The notes beneath the pieces were generated by a model that was not told the origin of the DNA, searched no databases, and was given only the letters and a program-made list of their open reading frames with translations. The position numbers were made by a program, and so were the translations under genes. A stretch of DNA of 64,000 bases. It comes from Rosellinia necatrix. Its lineage: Eukaryota; Ascomycota; Sordariomycetes; Xylariales; Xylariaceae. This document shows, one piece after another, positions 1-10,526 of the stretch. The stretch covers positions 2,294,001-2,358,000 of the forward strand of contig JAGYVD010000004.1 of the NCBI GenBank assembly GCA_021209875.1, written 5' to 3'. The stretch's first letter is position 1, and each line of letters opens with the position of its first letter.

Positions 1-30
1 CGCCGCGGCCAAGTCCGATGCAAGAGGAAA
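1..30 (+). CDS. Possible edge fragment of a Zn2Cys6 zinc-cluster exon (partial)
   Basis: Frame 1 from base 1 reads RRGQVRCKRK and is followed by a GTATGT donor-like site at 31. Six residues before a Cys fit the C-x2-C-x6-C half of a fungal Zn2Cys6 DNA-binding domain, whose first two Cys would lie outside the window. I could not find the second half of the motif in the next exon candidates (for example after the acceptor near 162), so this is a weak suggestion only. A chance match is quite possible. Confidence 0.2.
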
Positions 31-1248
31 GTATGTATCGTTGCCTTTCGACGTATACTATGATCCTTGTAGATGGTTACGCCGCTCATACTCCGTCTTG
101 ATATTGTCGACGATCACCAAGAACCAAACATCTCATCCGCCCCGAGACATCACCAACTTTCCAGGATCGTCCAATCGATGTGTCGCTCCAATTGTTACAC
201 TCAATCCTACCTCTGCAAGCCGCGCATCAGATGTTATCACTGATCAAACCCGAGCCACCGAGCTCCCAGCTGTGTTAGATGGGACGGCTGACGGAGGCTA
301 CGCCCCAAATTTTCGGAGGTTCAACGTCATGTCTAGACGGCTCCGGTGCTTTACTGGCCGATGGCTCCTGGCGCTGACAGGGCCTGGTTCGTGTGCCCAT
401 ACCCCTTTGGGTCGGCTATGGGATGGCTTGTATGAAATCATGACAAGTTTAGGACACATAACTACATGAAATACCTATATGTATGTATATACACCATGCG
501 TCTCGGCTTTCCTCAGGATGTTGCAACCCCTCCAGCCGACCATTATTCCTTTATCTCCGCCAGTCCAATTAAGTTACAGTCTAGCTGCCAGCCTATCCCA
601 TTACACCCATGCTTCGTACCCTGATCATCTTACTACAGTTCCAGTCGCAGTCATTACCACCTCCCCCAAACTTCGTGTCTCGCGTGGATTCCCACCTCTG
701 AGTCCCTATATGTCGGCGCTATAACGTCGCTCAATGATCCACTGAGTCTCACCGCCCATTATGTACTTAGCGATGATTGCAAGCTTGGCCAACCCGATTT
801 TGTGCGATTCGCCAGGTGGTCCCTTGGTCCCATCCACATCGTCCAGGGGTTTTTTTTTTTTGTCACAGCCATCAGGTAGCTAGCTACTAACACAACACCA
901 ATGCGCTATTTCCCCCGTCTGGCTAGGACAGCACAGGAGACACAGGGACGCTTGAAAGGTGATCAAAGGCGATCCCTGGCCGAGACCAGTCCTTACCCGC
1001 ATCCCGCCACACCCAAGAGATCATGTTGACGCCAAGCTTCCCATTTCTCTTCGTGATATTTGGTGCGCACGATGGTGCGTGATTACAGGTCAATCTAGGT
1101 ATGCAAGTCGGACCCCTACTGGACCATCAGTGGTCAGATCACGACGCTTGTGCCAACCGTATGATCTGTCCAATCACTCTAGAATCTGGCTGTAGCATCT
1201 TGACCATCAGTCATCAGCGCTCCTAGCAGACGCACACTGTTTATTAAG
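31..1248. other. Left-edge non-coding or unresolved DNA
   Basis: Several open frames up to 142 codons occur, but none has recognisable motifs, and they overlap in different frames. A poly-T run lies at about 849-860. The right end is the 3' flank of the ketohexokinase-like gene. I see no RNA gene or mobile element here. Confidence 0.5.
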
Positions 1249-2865
1249 CTACCCAGCGAATCCCACCTGCACCACTCCATCCAAGCCTTCATGCCGAGTA
1301 TAACGCCCGAGCGCTTTGAAACCAATGTCGGTAAACCCCTCTTGTTGCACCTTGTAAGTAGCCAGCTGTACCGCAAAGCTAAGCTTCACCCGGATATCCC
1401 AGTCATGATCGTGGTGCAGGAACCCAAATAAGACCCCGGCAATGAACGTATCACCTGCTCCAACGGTGCTACCACCGCGACGCCATTAGCCTACACAGGC
1501 CTCCTGATTTTTCGCTTCGGGCTGATGTTCAAGGTGGCTTTCAAGCGGAGCAATAAGTGCAGCACAACGGGGACCTGTTAACTTACTCAACTACACGAAT
1601 CGACTGACCTGGCCGAGTCGCTGGGCAGGAAACGGCGACTCCGCCGGGCCACGAACACGCCGCGCCTTGTGAACCCCATGTACAAAATAAATGAGACCTA
1701 GCCGTTGTCTAGTCAGTGCCGGCGACGAACGGGGTGCAACTGTTGATGGCCATTGTCAATGGCTGATGGAACTCACCCTCTCCGGGCTTTCGCCGATTGG
1801 GCAACAAGGCATTCTTCGGCACTCGTGTACAGCTTACTCTGTATCATCATCGAGTCTTAGTCAACATAATAAGCCCTTGGAAGCTGTGGGTGGCAGTCTT
1901 AATCTCCAGCAGAGACGTACCTCAGCCCAACTGCGTGAAAAGAATACCACATCTGCCTCGGCCGCCAGAGTTTCCAGCCCTTCTCGGCCCGGTTTCTCGA
2001 CCTCGACGCTTACTTTCGCGCTGGGCTTGGACCGCCTCACCCACTGGATACACTGCAGAGTCGTCACTGGGATTCTACCCTGCGCGTGTCTTAGAGCGTC
2101 ATACCTCACTCGCCCCTCCCAAGCTGAAATGTTGGTCTATTTCTTTGCGTACCTCGAAGTGAAACCAGAAATCCTCCCCACACAGGCTCTCGATGGCTGC
2201 AACAAACTCGTCAAACGTCATTTCATCCACTACGACGAGTATCATTAGCCATCTTTATCTGGGGCGTGACCAGCCAGCCTTTCAGGGGCGGAGCAAGTTC
2301 TACGGATATGATGAGAGCTCAATAGGGGCCCCCACCTACCCAACATGTGGACAACTAGGCCAGAGACAAGGCTGTCAGGATCACTTACAGTCATTGTAGT
2401 TGACTAGGGTACGGCTCCCAGTTGACGAGCTCCGGATAATGTAGCTACTCGCCGGCTCTTGGTTGTCATGGCGGAATATACATCGTGACAGGTCTACGGG
2501 TGTGTCTACGCCGAACGAATCGATAATTCTCGTAGTCGCCGGTGCATTGCGAGAAGGTAAGCATGCTACTAGGTACGGTTTGACTTTATAATTTTCGCGT
2601 GCAGCTCGTTCTTCCAAGAGAAGCTGTTGAAAAACCTCAAGTGTATTCGGACAGTTGCCACCTCGGCGAACTTGGAGATTTGAGGCTCGTAATTTTGAGT
2701 CCTCGTCCGGATAATGGGGCACGCTACACCCAAAAATTAGGAACAATTTACACGCATAAACGCTCCTTCACCTGGGGCGTATGTCTTGTGCAACTCGGTC
2801 AGGGAGCCTTACCTAAGGATGGTATCGAGGTAACAGGCCCCAACACAGACCAGGTGTAGAGTCAT
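1249..2865 (-). CDS. Ketohexokinase-like PfkB family sugar kinase
   Basis: Predicted ATP-dependent kinase of the PfkB/ribokinase family, closest in layout to animal ketohexokinase (fructose to fructose 1-phosphate), cytosolic. Seven exons on the minus strand: 2865-2813, 2723-2389, 2229-2153, 2079-1921, 1838-1777, 1697-1587, 1468-1249; total 1017 nt, 338 aa. The start is the ATG giving MTLHLVCVGACYLDTIL. Visible marks are the N-terminal substrate region RRGGNCPNTLEVFQQLL, the GSRT strand, FEGR followed by VSVEVEKP, ADVVFFSRSWAE, SAEECL, CTWG, and the C-terminal VVDTVGAGDTFIAG with catalytic GAGD (about residues 269-272). The protein ends just after GLDGVVQ, as in ketohexokinases. Each splice junction restores family sequence, for example the GA/C join that makes VVDTVGAGD. 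No stop or frameshift breaks it. Substrate is inferred; another ketose or nucleoside is possible. Six introns in about 1 kb is dense compared with its neighbours. Confidence 0.88.
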
Positions 2866-3344
2866 ATTGCACCATTCATGAACGGGCAGAAGTAGTTGTC
2901 AAAGCAATCCTAGTGTTCCAATCCAACGCTGCGGGTTGGGGCGCATAACGACTTGGCGAAGAGATACTTAGGCTGTCCCCTCACCCCGACACAAGCAAGC
3001 TCTTAACTTCGGTGCCGAGAATACGTGCCACCCGTTTTGGCACTGAGGCAGACCCGACTTTCCGTTGGAGAACCAAGCTGACGTAACCAACGCCGGCCTT
3101 ATCAGCATAGCAAAGGGGGAGCGGGCCTTTTGGTGCGTATGATGGAAACTATAAGGCTAGATGTAACACTGTACTTGCCAGAGGCATACGAAAGGCAATA
3201 GTCGGCGCACATTTCCATCGCCACGCAATCCGGGTGATGATGCGGCGGAGCTCATAGCCGCTTGGATATGGATATCTGATTACGCCAGGAATCCCGAGCC
3301 TCGGGATTATGGCGTGACCGTACATCGCAGTATAGCATCGCGGC

Positions 3345-3442
3345 CATCCACTCGCCGTCATCCACTCGCCGTCATCCACTCGCCGTCATCCACTCGCCGT
3401 CATCCACTCGCCGTCATCCACTCGCCGTCATCCACTCGCCGC
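3345..3442. repeat. 14-bp minisatellite, 7 copies
   Basis: Seven head-to-tail copies of CATCCACTCGCCGT; the last differs only in its final base. The near-perfect copies suggest recent expansion. The unit is not a multiple of three, so all frames stay open and the overlapping ORF (3314-3523) is probably an artefact. Confidence 0.95.
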
Positions 3443-3840
3443 CCTCGCTTGTTGATGATGTACAAAGCATATCGTGGAGCCCCCAAGTCAAGTAAGGGCA
3501 AGGGATACTTCTACCGGTGCTAAAGTAGGTACCTACTGAGCACTTTTCTTTCTATAGCTGCCGCAGGCCTCATACACGTACTATTGCACGGATCGGCAGC
3601 TCCGCACCGCACACGTTCGCATCCGTATCCGTCTTTCCCAACCAAGTTATATATTAGACGCATTCACGCACTCTGCATGAAGCATTTTATGCTACCTTTG
3701 CATGACCGCTTGGCTCTAGGACTCTGTCGTCAATTGGCGCCGCTGGCACTATTCTCTCCACCCCATCCAACCGACGAGGGCTCAACGGGGTTATAGAGCC
3801 CTTGGTTGTAGCCATTGTTGCTACCTACCTATTTTCTTTT

Positions 3841-4008
3841 CTAGTATTCATGGCCGCCCATGACGCCAGAATGCATATGACTATCAACGTCCATCCCGGG
3901 TGGCTGCATGGAGCTATCCGTGCTATACCCCGTTAGCCCTGCAGCTGCGTTCTCATCTTCATGCGTCTCCATCCGGTGACCTGTCCCCCCAAGGGGCCGG
4001 CACCGGCC
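3841..4008 (-). pseudogene. Possible orphan 3'-terminal exon of an unidentified gene
   Basis: The minus strand after an acceptor-like TAG (4009-4011) reads 55 codons to a TAG stop. It gives a low-complexity but protein-like tail: METHEDENAAAGLTGYSTD, then SSMQPPGMDVDSHMHSGV and MGGHEY at the end. The composition resembles the disordered C-terminus of a fungal membrane or regulatory protein. I could not join it to upstream exons: the open frame 4066-4326 (minus) has no recognisable domain. It may be the end of a decayed gene or chance. Confidence 0.2.
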
Positions 4009-4511
4009 CTATCAACGCGTGACATTGGATAGAGTATTTCTCTGCTGCTTGCGATAGCCTTCGCTTCAGTTTTGAGGTCGAGATAATCCTGCTATCACTG
4101 CAATTGGATTACGTGGTCCCTCGTAATGGGATCTTGCCTTCCCGGTGCCTGTACACGGTCCTCCCGCGGTCATGGTCTGCGAAGCCCGTTGACAGTGGTC
4201 AAAGACCCACGACCAAGCACTTCTTGACTTCCAATCATGACGGGTCAGGCTCGCTAGTCTACTAAACATGGCGCAAACCAGCTCAAACCCTCCTGCACAG
4301 TAACTATCGTGTTTGCGCCTAATCATCTAGTACCAACACCGACACACGACGGCCTACTCGTAGTCTCCAAGTGCTCTCTCTTCAAGAGCCGCGGAGGGCG
4401 AAATGTACTGCCAGGGAGGATCGCGTATTCGCTATGGGAACAACCCGGGTGCTACCATATTTTATTCAACAGTTACAGTAATTCACACTTTAATTCCCCC
4501 GCGCGGTTTGC

Positions 4512-4730
4512 ATGGTGTGGTCATCTCTGGCTAGTTTACTCTACTTCGCTAGCTCCTGCTCAACGGTTGCGTTTCCACAGGAGCAATTTCGCCTGAATGA
4601 CACCCAAAAATACCACATTGGTGTGACCACGTTGGTTCCGATGCCCGATAGCCGGACTGTGCCCGGGTTGAGCCTCGGCTTTGAAGGCAAAACGAATATC
4701 CATAACCTTGATAACACCATCGGAACATAG
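4512..4730 (+). CDS. Doubtful 72-codon ORF with a signal-peptide-like start
   Basis: The frame begins MVWSSLASLLYFASSCSTVA, a short hydrophobic stretch that could be a secretion signal, and then runs about 50 polar residues to a stop at the edge of an AT-rich block. No domain or Cys pattern is visible and no further exon was found. It could be a remnant of a secreted-protein gene or noise. Confidence 0.15.
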   Translation: MVWSSLASLLYFASSCSTVAFPQEQFRLNDTQKYHIGVTTLVPMPDSRTVPGLSLGFEGKTNIHNLDNTIGT

Positions 4731-4739
4731 CCCTGTTGT

Positions 4740-5500
4740 TTCCGCCAATTTCTTTTCCTTTTTTTTTCTTTTCAGAATATATTCATCCCCTACGATAACT
4801 ACCTGATAATTTCATTCATAATAATCCAAAGCGCCCCTTGTTGATTACGCCTACTCTTCATATATAACTAAAATAGGATGGCGATTTAATAACAGACGTA
4901 CAAAAGCGGTAAACATATATCCCGGGATAGATCCAATTAGACGTAACAACGACGGTTCCCAGCTTGGGCGATACATAATAGCATGTAGATTATATAATTG
5001 TTGGAAAAAAGAGACGGAACCTACACAGGGAATAAATGATTAAGAACTAATAAATAAATAAAATGGAATCTAGAATTTCTAGAGATACCAATGGCAGTGG
5101 ATAAGCCGTCACAACGTCAAGATCAAAAATAAAACTCAGTATCCTTATAACGTAATTACGGACCATCAGATGACTATATCATCTAGTAGAGTTCGAGACT
5201 CAGAAATGATGAGAGTGAGAAGGCCCTTGGTAAGTTGAGCCTATATTTAATACCTTCAAGTATACAGAGCTTAACAACCAACACCCATATCCTCAGTACA
5301 GGGTGCGTAAAGGATTGGTTGCATAAGCTTCCTGACGGCTAAGCAAGGATAGAATGTTCCAATACTTCGACTCGGGTGCAACTCTCATATAACCCACCCT
5401 TACCACCCGTAACCAGCACCTGACAATGGAAGCCTTTTTGGAACATGTCCCACCACATGAAAAATTATGACAAGCTATGTTTGCGACCCGACGATACTGA
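4740..5500. other. AT-rich block without ORFs
   Basis: The base composition falls sharply, with many TA steps and frequent stops in all frames. This is the look of repeat-induced-point-mutation (RIP) relics or non-genic spacer in Pezizomycotina. No terminal repeats were recognised. Confidence 0.4.
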
Positions 5501-7486
5501 ATCCTTCGTATTCAGCGCGTGGAGTAGTTGAGGCCGCATCTCGGGTGTAAGGGGGGAGTCAGCCTAGGCGCAAGTGGGCGTTACGTACGTCAAGGTGGCC
5601 CATACCGGCCTCGCAAGCGGGGGATGGTGGCCGAGGTATGGCCGTTGCCCGCCGAAGAACCCAAGAATCAAGAAGCGACGAGATCGACAGCACCCCCCCC
5701 GAATTATGGGACCACGGGGTCCCTCGCGCGGCTGTCTTTTCGTAGCCGCCAGTGTAGGCATCGGGCCACTCCCGGATGGGTGAACGCGGCGAGCGCGCCA
5801 TCTCGCGAATTGGAGACCTTGCTCATGCGAGATGCTGAAAGGGGGAAGGAGGGCACCGGAACCTGCGGGCATGCGAGGCGGCCGTCGCCGGACATGTTGC
5901 CGCCTCCCCGGTAGCGAGTACGCGTCTCTTCTTACTACGCATCCTTGGACCTTGGGAAAGGGGGGGGGGGTTTAGAGAATAGGAGATCCGGAGCCGACCG
6001 ACGGACTAGACGGTGGACGCTCCCCGGCTTCTAGCTATCGCTGAATGAGCCCGTCACAGTAGTACGTATTGCTGCTTCCCGGCCTGCTTTTCCGGGTGTC
6101 CTCGACCGCACCCGGCAGGGAACAAGAACAAGCTCTGGGTGCCGCAATGTCGCGAAGTCATATGGCCGTGGTGCGGTGGGTGTGTCGTCGATGTTGTGCA
6201 TGTTGCTGATCTCCTCGGTACATTGAATGTATGCGCGCAGACCACGATCTGGACGGCATCCTCAGGAATGAAGGGGTCAAGAAGGGGTTATTGGGGCATC
6301 TTGGGCTACGAGAACGGTAGTGTAGAGGCTGACTGAGGTAGACTTGCTCGTATTGTCCATGACCTTAGAATACTATAAGTGTGAAGATTTGGAACTGACC
6401 TCTCACCTACTCACCTATTTCGAACTTACACAGTAGTAGTCTCTGGGGTTCCTTTTACTCTTCTTCTCATTTCCTCTCTGCCCTATTTCCCCGACAAGCT
6501 ATTTCTCTATGACATAACTTTGTCATACTGATATTTCGTCTCTCCATATTCATTTACTGATCCATCTAATGGCAAGCCAGCTTGGTTACTTTGGCCCTCG
6601 CATATTCGAGAGGAATAATTACTATATAAAAAGATTAGAGAAGGGAGTGCGGGATTATGAATGGGGGCTGGCGAAGGGACCGCCTGATAAAAACAAGGCG
6701 AGACTCGTCCAGCACCAGAACGATGACGAGATATGGTTCTGGTAGAAATCATCTCGAAGGAGATTTGTAAAGCCGCGTTGCGTAATCGGAGGATCGTAGT
6801 GTACGTCGTTACTATTTGGCCTAATAATACGAAAGATATATTGATGTGGCTACACCCAGCCCTCTCCTATGCTTGCTTCTCCTGGTTCTAGCTAAATAAT
6901 GGCACATTGCTACAACACGGCAGTTGATAGTTAGGCGATAGGGCGTTATTCTGCTCCCATTTGTATCTTTTCTGCTCTAGCAAGACACACGATGCGGAGA
7001 CATATCTGAAGAGATAGAAGGCACATGACTTGATTCGAAAAGTCACTTGCTAAGTGGAGTGAGTAACTAGACGCGTAGCCAAAAAGGAAAAAAATAGAAA
7101 AAATAAAAACAAAAATAAAAATAAAAAAGCTCTAATTATATGGATATGCTATACAAATAGTTAGTATCACGGCCAGGCTCTGAAGGCAGCACGTGATGGA
7201 TAGAATGTCTCCGACAAGAACCAAACCTCCACCAGTAGAATAGGGTAGGACGTTGCCCCGAAGAGCACTAGATTCTCATTGGCCCATCGACTGAACTTGT
7301 CAACCGACGGTGTCTTTTTATTGCTCTTGCTTCTTTGTCCACACTTGCGCGTCGTTTGAAATCGGGACGGCAAGCTCTAGCATAAGTAGAAGCTATGTTC
7401 TCGTTCTCCACCTCGGAGAATAGAAACCGAGGTTGTACACAATGGAGAGAAGAGGAAGGGCACAGGAACGGAGCTGAGATAACCGA

Positions 7487-7519
7487 ACAAGCAAGCAAGC
7501 GAGCAAGCAAGCAAGCAAA
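7487..7519. repeat. AAGC tetranucleotide microsatellite
   Basis: About eight units of AAGC with one variant (GAGC) in otherwise non-coding DNA. Confidence 0.9.
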
Positions 7520-8080
7520 TTGGTGTCATGCATGAATGACACTCACTATATTACCTATCCCGCAGAATGATGCAGATATACCTCGTTGGCCAAGCGGAGC
7601 GCGGTGTGAGCGCCAATTGTAGCGATATAGCACAGACCCAGGGCTGCGCGAAGATGTCGTTCTTCTGTAGCGATAGTTGAAGGATGAAGGTTCGAACAGC
7701 TGGGACCCAAGATTGGAATGAAAATTTATCTGGAAGAGGATGGGTCCTTCTTTGGTTGGATCCACTGAAAATAGACCGCCAGCTGCAGACGGCTGGACTC
7801 CCTCAAGCCGCATTCAATTTTAAAAACCTCTCCATAATAAACTTGTCGCCGACCTGACTATCAACAAGGTGATTATCGAGACAGGCCCTGCGCCGGACTT
7901 CGTCATTGGGTATGTTACATAAACGCGTGCTTGCTCCTAATACCACGAGGTCCCTCATTCCAGGCGTAATGTGTTACATGGGCTCAAAGTCGGGGTAAAA
8001 GCGGATGGCGTATCCGCGGTGATGCCTTGCAATCAGTGGGACGCAGTTCTTCTCCTCATCGTCAAAATTTATAAAGCTAC

Positions 8081-9158
8081 CTACGTGGACTTATCACGTC
8101 GGCCCTGCGGAAGTTCGGGCGATATCCTGGCGTTCGAGGAATTCCGGGTGTGCCCATGCACGTACGCCCACACAGGCCGTGAGAATGGCCGTTGGGTAGA
8201 GACGCCCGCTGAGTCGTGAAGCTCGTGAGTAAGGGCCGAGGTCATCATTTCACGTGGATTATGTGGATTATGTGCCCTCCGCATCTCCGGCGCAAGTTGT
8301 GGCCACGCATCACGGGGAACCTCTAACTCTTTCAGAACCGGGTCATAATCGTTTGGCGGAGGCTTTTCACTCGGCCCCTCGCCTCCAGCGCGTCTGTGTT
8401 TGCGGCGCCTCACATGCCAGATACAAAAAATGACCGCGCCCGAGAGAACCAAGCCGCCGAGTCCAGCCCCAACCCCGATCCCGATCTTGAGATTGGTAGG
8501 TAGCCCCACGTCGTCAGGGTCCGGGGAGGATGCCTGTAAGGATGGGCCTGTCCGGAACGGGAGGGATGACGATGGTGGTGTAGAGCCCAAAGAAGTTGAA
8601 TCGCTCGTCTCGACAGCGAAATCACTCTGCTGCCACCTCACGTTGACCGCCGCTACGTTGATCACCGGCTGTAGCTGGATGACCTTAGACCGTTGGTTCG
8701 ACGCATCAGACACGGTGACATTGACGACCGATCTGGCGTTCGTGATGCAAGACAGTGTTAACCAAGGCACTGCCAACGGTGGAGGCGTCACACATGTATA
8801 GCCGCTAGCAAATATGGGTAGTTAGCCCGCTGTTTGTGGTGGTAGAGGCTTTGGAAACGTACTATGGGCAACAGGTAGCGCGCGTCTCCGTGATAGTTCC
8901 AACTATTTCGAAGGAGCCACACGCTGATGACCACCCCTGCGGGCAGACACCTGGGGAATAAAACATGTCGGATGCTACCCGAAAACCTGATGGGAAACAC
9001 GGCGTGGTGTTTTCCGGGCCGAGGCTTTGGTACTCATATGTAGTTATGGTTGTAGCACAATGTATCGTAATGGTCTCTGTGTGTACAACACCCGATATAA
9101 TGGAAGTACATTTTGGAGCTGGTGTGAACGTAGTAGTAAGGGCCCCAAGGTTGGTCAT
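8081..9158 (-). CDS. Fungal single-pass membrane protein with Cys-rich extracellular domain
   Basis: Two exons on the minus strand, 9158-8863 and 8804-8081, 1020 nt, 339 aa. The 58-bp intron restores the motif ATCCPYGYTC. The first part starts MTNLGALTTTFTPAPKC and contains CFPSGF, SPGVCPQGW and TETRATCCPYGYTC. This Cys-rich pattern is shared by many fungal cell-surface proteins that precede a stalk and one membrane helix. Residues about 160-195 are Ser/Thr/Pro-rich. One TM segment (IGIGVGAGLGGLVLSGAVIF) is followed by the basic stop-transfer WHVRRRKHRR and a cytoplasmic tail ending in RRDKST. No clear signal peptide precedes the Cys-rich domain. Function is unknown; a wall or stress sensor is an inference from topology alone. 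Confidence 0.85.
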
Positions 9159-10526
9159 CTTGTTCTAACCCGTATCTGATGGCCGGTATCTGTTTTTATA
9201 CTTATATTCTTCCGCCCATGACCCGTGGCACAGCCTGGACAGTGGTATTAGGTTGACAATAAACCGATAATAAGTTCATCAAGTTTAAGAACTCGCAGCC
9301 CTCCTTCAAGCTCGAGATTCGACATTTGAAGTAGTTGACTAGCATTGCTGGGCCCCTGGTCGGTTGTCCAGCTCACATGAAGGGGAAAACTCCATTCCCG
9401 GAGTGTGACATTCAGCTGCAAAGCAAGGGATTGCGCATCTAAGATGGATGCCGGCGTCCGTCACTACCACCCGACTCCTCAGGTAATTAGTCACACGAGA
9501 TATTACCATATCGGGACGGGTATATTCATGTTATCGCTACTATGATACATATCTCCAAAGACATCATTGGCAGTCCGCAAACTTCGGCCATTCCCATTCT
9601 CACCGATACGTCATATTATTATTCTTTTTTTTTCTCATGAACCCGATTTTCCGGACAACTTCGTCCCTGGTAACTGACAGGCGAGATCGGAGACTTTGGA
9701 GGCGTTTGAGGCTGCTCTAGACGATGTGGCGCCAGCGCTGCTTCGACGTTCACAATCCCGCCGCGCACCAGCTGACTGCTAAACTACATACCAGATTGCC
9801 GTCAACCGGAGATACGGACTAGGATTCTAAGGTTCTTTTGGCGTATACCCCGCACGAAGATGATCCGCGATGAACAATCCGCCTTCGCCAGACTATCTCG
9901 TGGATGGTCGCACCGGCAACAGGGGTGCCGCGATTCAGCACGAATGATGCAAGCAAACTCCTTTTTATTTGGGGCATTAGGTTAAAGAGTACCTTAACAC
10001 GCCTTGAGGACATTCCGTGTTGAACTGTAGAAGCTAGCTGCCCTGAGAAGTTTCGCCTTTTGCTAGAACCGGCGGGGGTGGCATTGAACGTTCAGGCTAG
10101 TGCTTGCAAGCGTGTCAAGCGTCATAGCAATTACGTGCAGCGGCAGCGGTCCTCAATACTTTTGATAACTATACCCGTCATATGGGCGTCTGGGCTAGAA
10201 ATACCATGATGCAGAAGATAGTTCCCCTTCATCTGTAAGCGTAACAAATATGATTCATGTCCAGAGTGAGATATTTCCTAGACACATGAGCGTTGTTCCT
10301 ATCGCGGTTGTAATACGCACAGGTGCGCTAGCACAATGTAGAGGAGTACTAGATACTAAATACTAGATACTAGAGAGAAAGATCAAGGACCCAATTCGGT
10401 CGGGGGTGCGTTGAAAGCTTGGAGATACGGCCGAAGGTCTCCATTGTACCCCAGTCCCGCATCCATGCGCGCCTTTATATATTCGATTTGATTCATCATC
10501 GCACCCAATCCGTATCATACCCCAAT
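9159..10526. other. Intergenic, no gene seen
   Basis: Promoter side of the Cys-rich membrane protein and 3' side of the MFS gene. Short ORFs (up to 64 codons) lack motifs. At 10257-10269 there is a 13-bp match to 31541-31553 with further similarity downstream, perhaps two diverged copies of a dispersed repeat. A TAGATACTA-like direct repeat lies at about 10346-10372. Confidence 0.5.

Larger units (their letters stand above)
2866..8080. other. 5.2 kb stretch without a convincing gene
   Basis: This region holds a 14-bp minisatellite (3345-3442), a possible orphan 3' exon (3841-4008, minus), an AT-rich part (about 4740-5500), a GC-rich patch (about 5520-5930) open in many frames, A-rich simple sequence (about 7080-7130) and an AAGC repeat (7487-7519). 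Open frames of 60-130 codons carry no motifs I recognise. Decayed genes or transposon relics are likely, but I cannot assign them. Confidence 0.5.

Noticed and set aside
1481..1490. Apparent stop in the sugar-kinase frame, suggesting a pseudogene
   Set aside because: It lies inside the intron 1469-1586; splicing GA to C restores VVDTVGAGD exactly.
5528..5914. 128-codon ORF in a GC-rich patch
   Set aside because: Several frames on both strands are open at once, which reflects base composition; no motif in any frame.
6139..6336. Frame with VVDVVHVADLLGTL, reminiscent of NmrA/epimerase proteins
   Set aside because: The similarity covers about a dozen residues only and nothing upstream or downstream supports a Rossmann enzyme.
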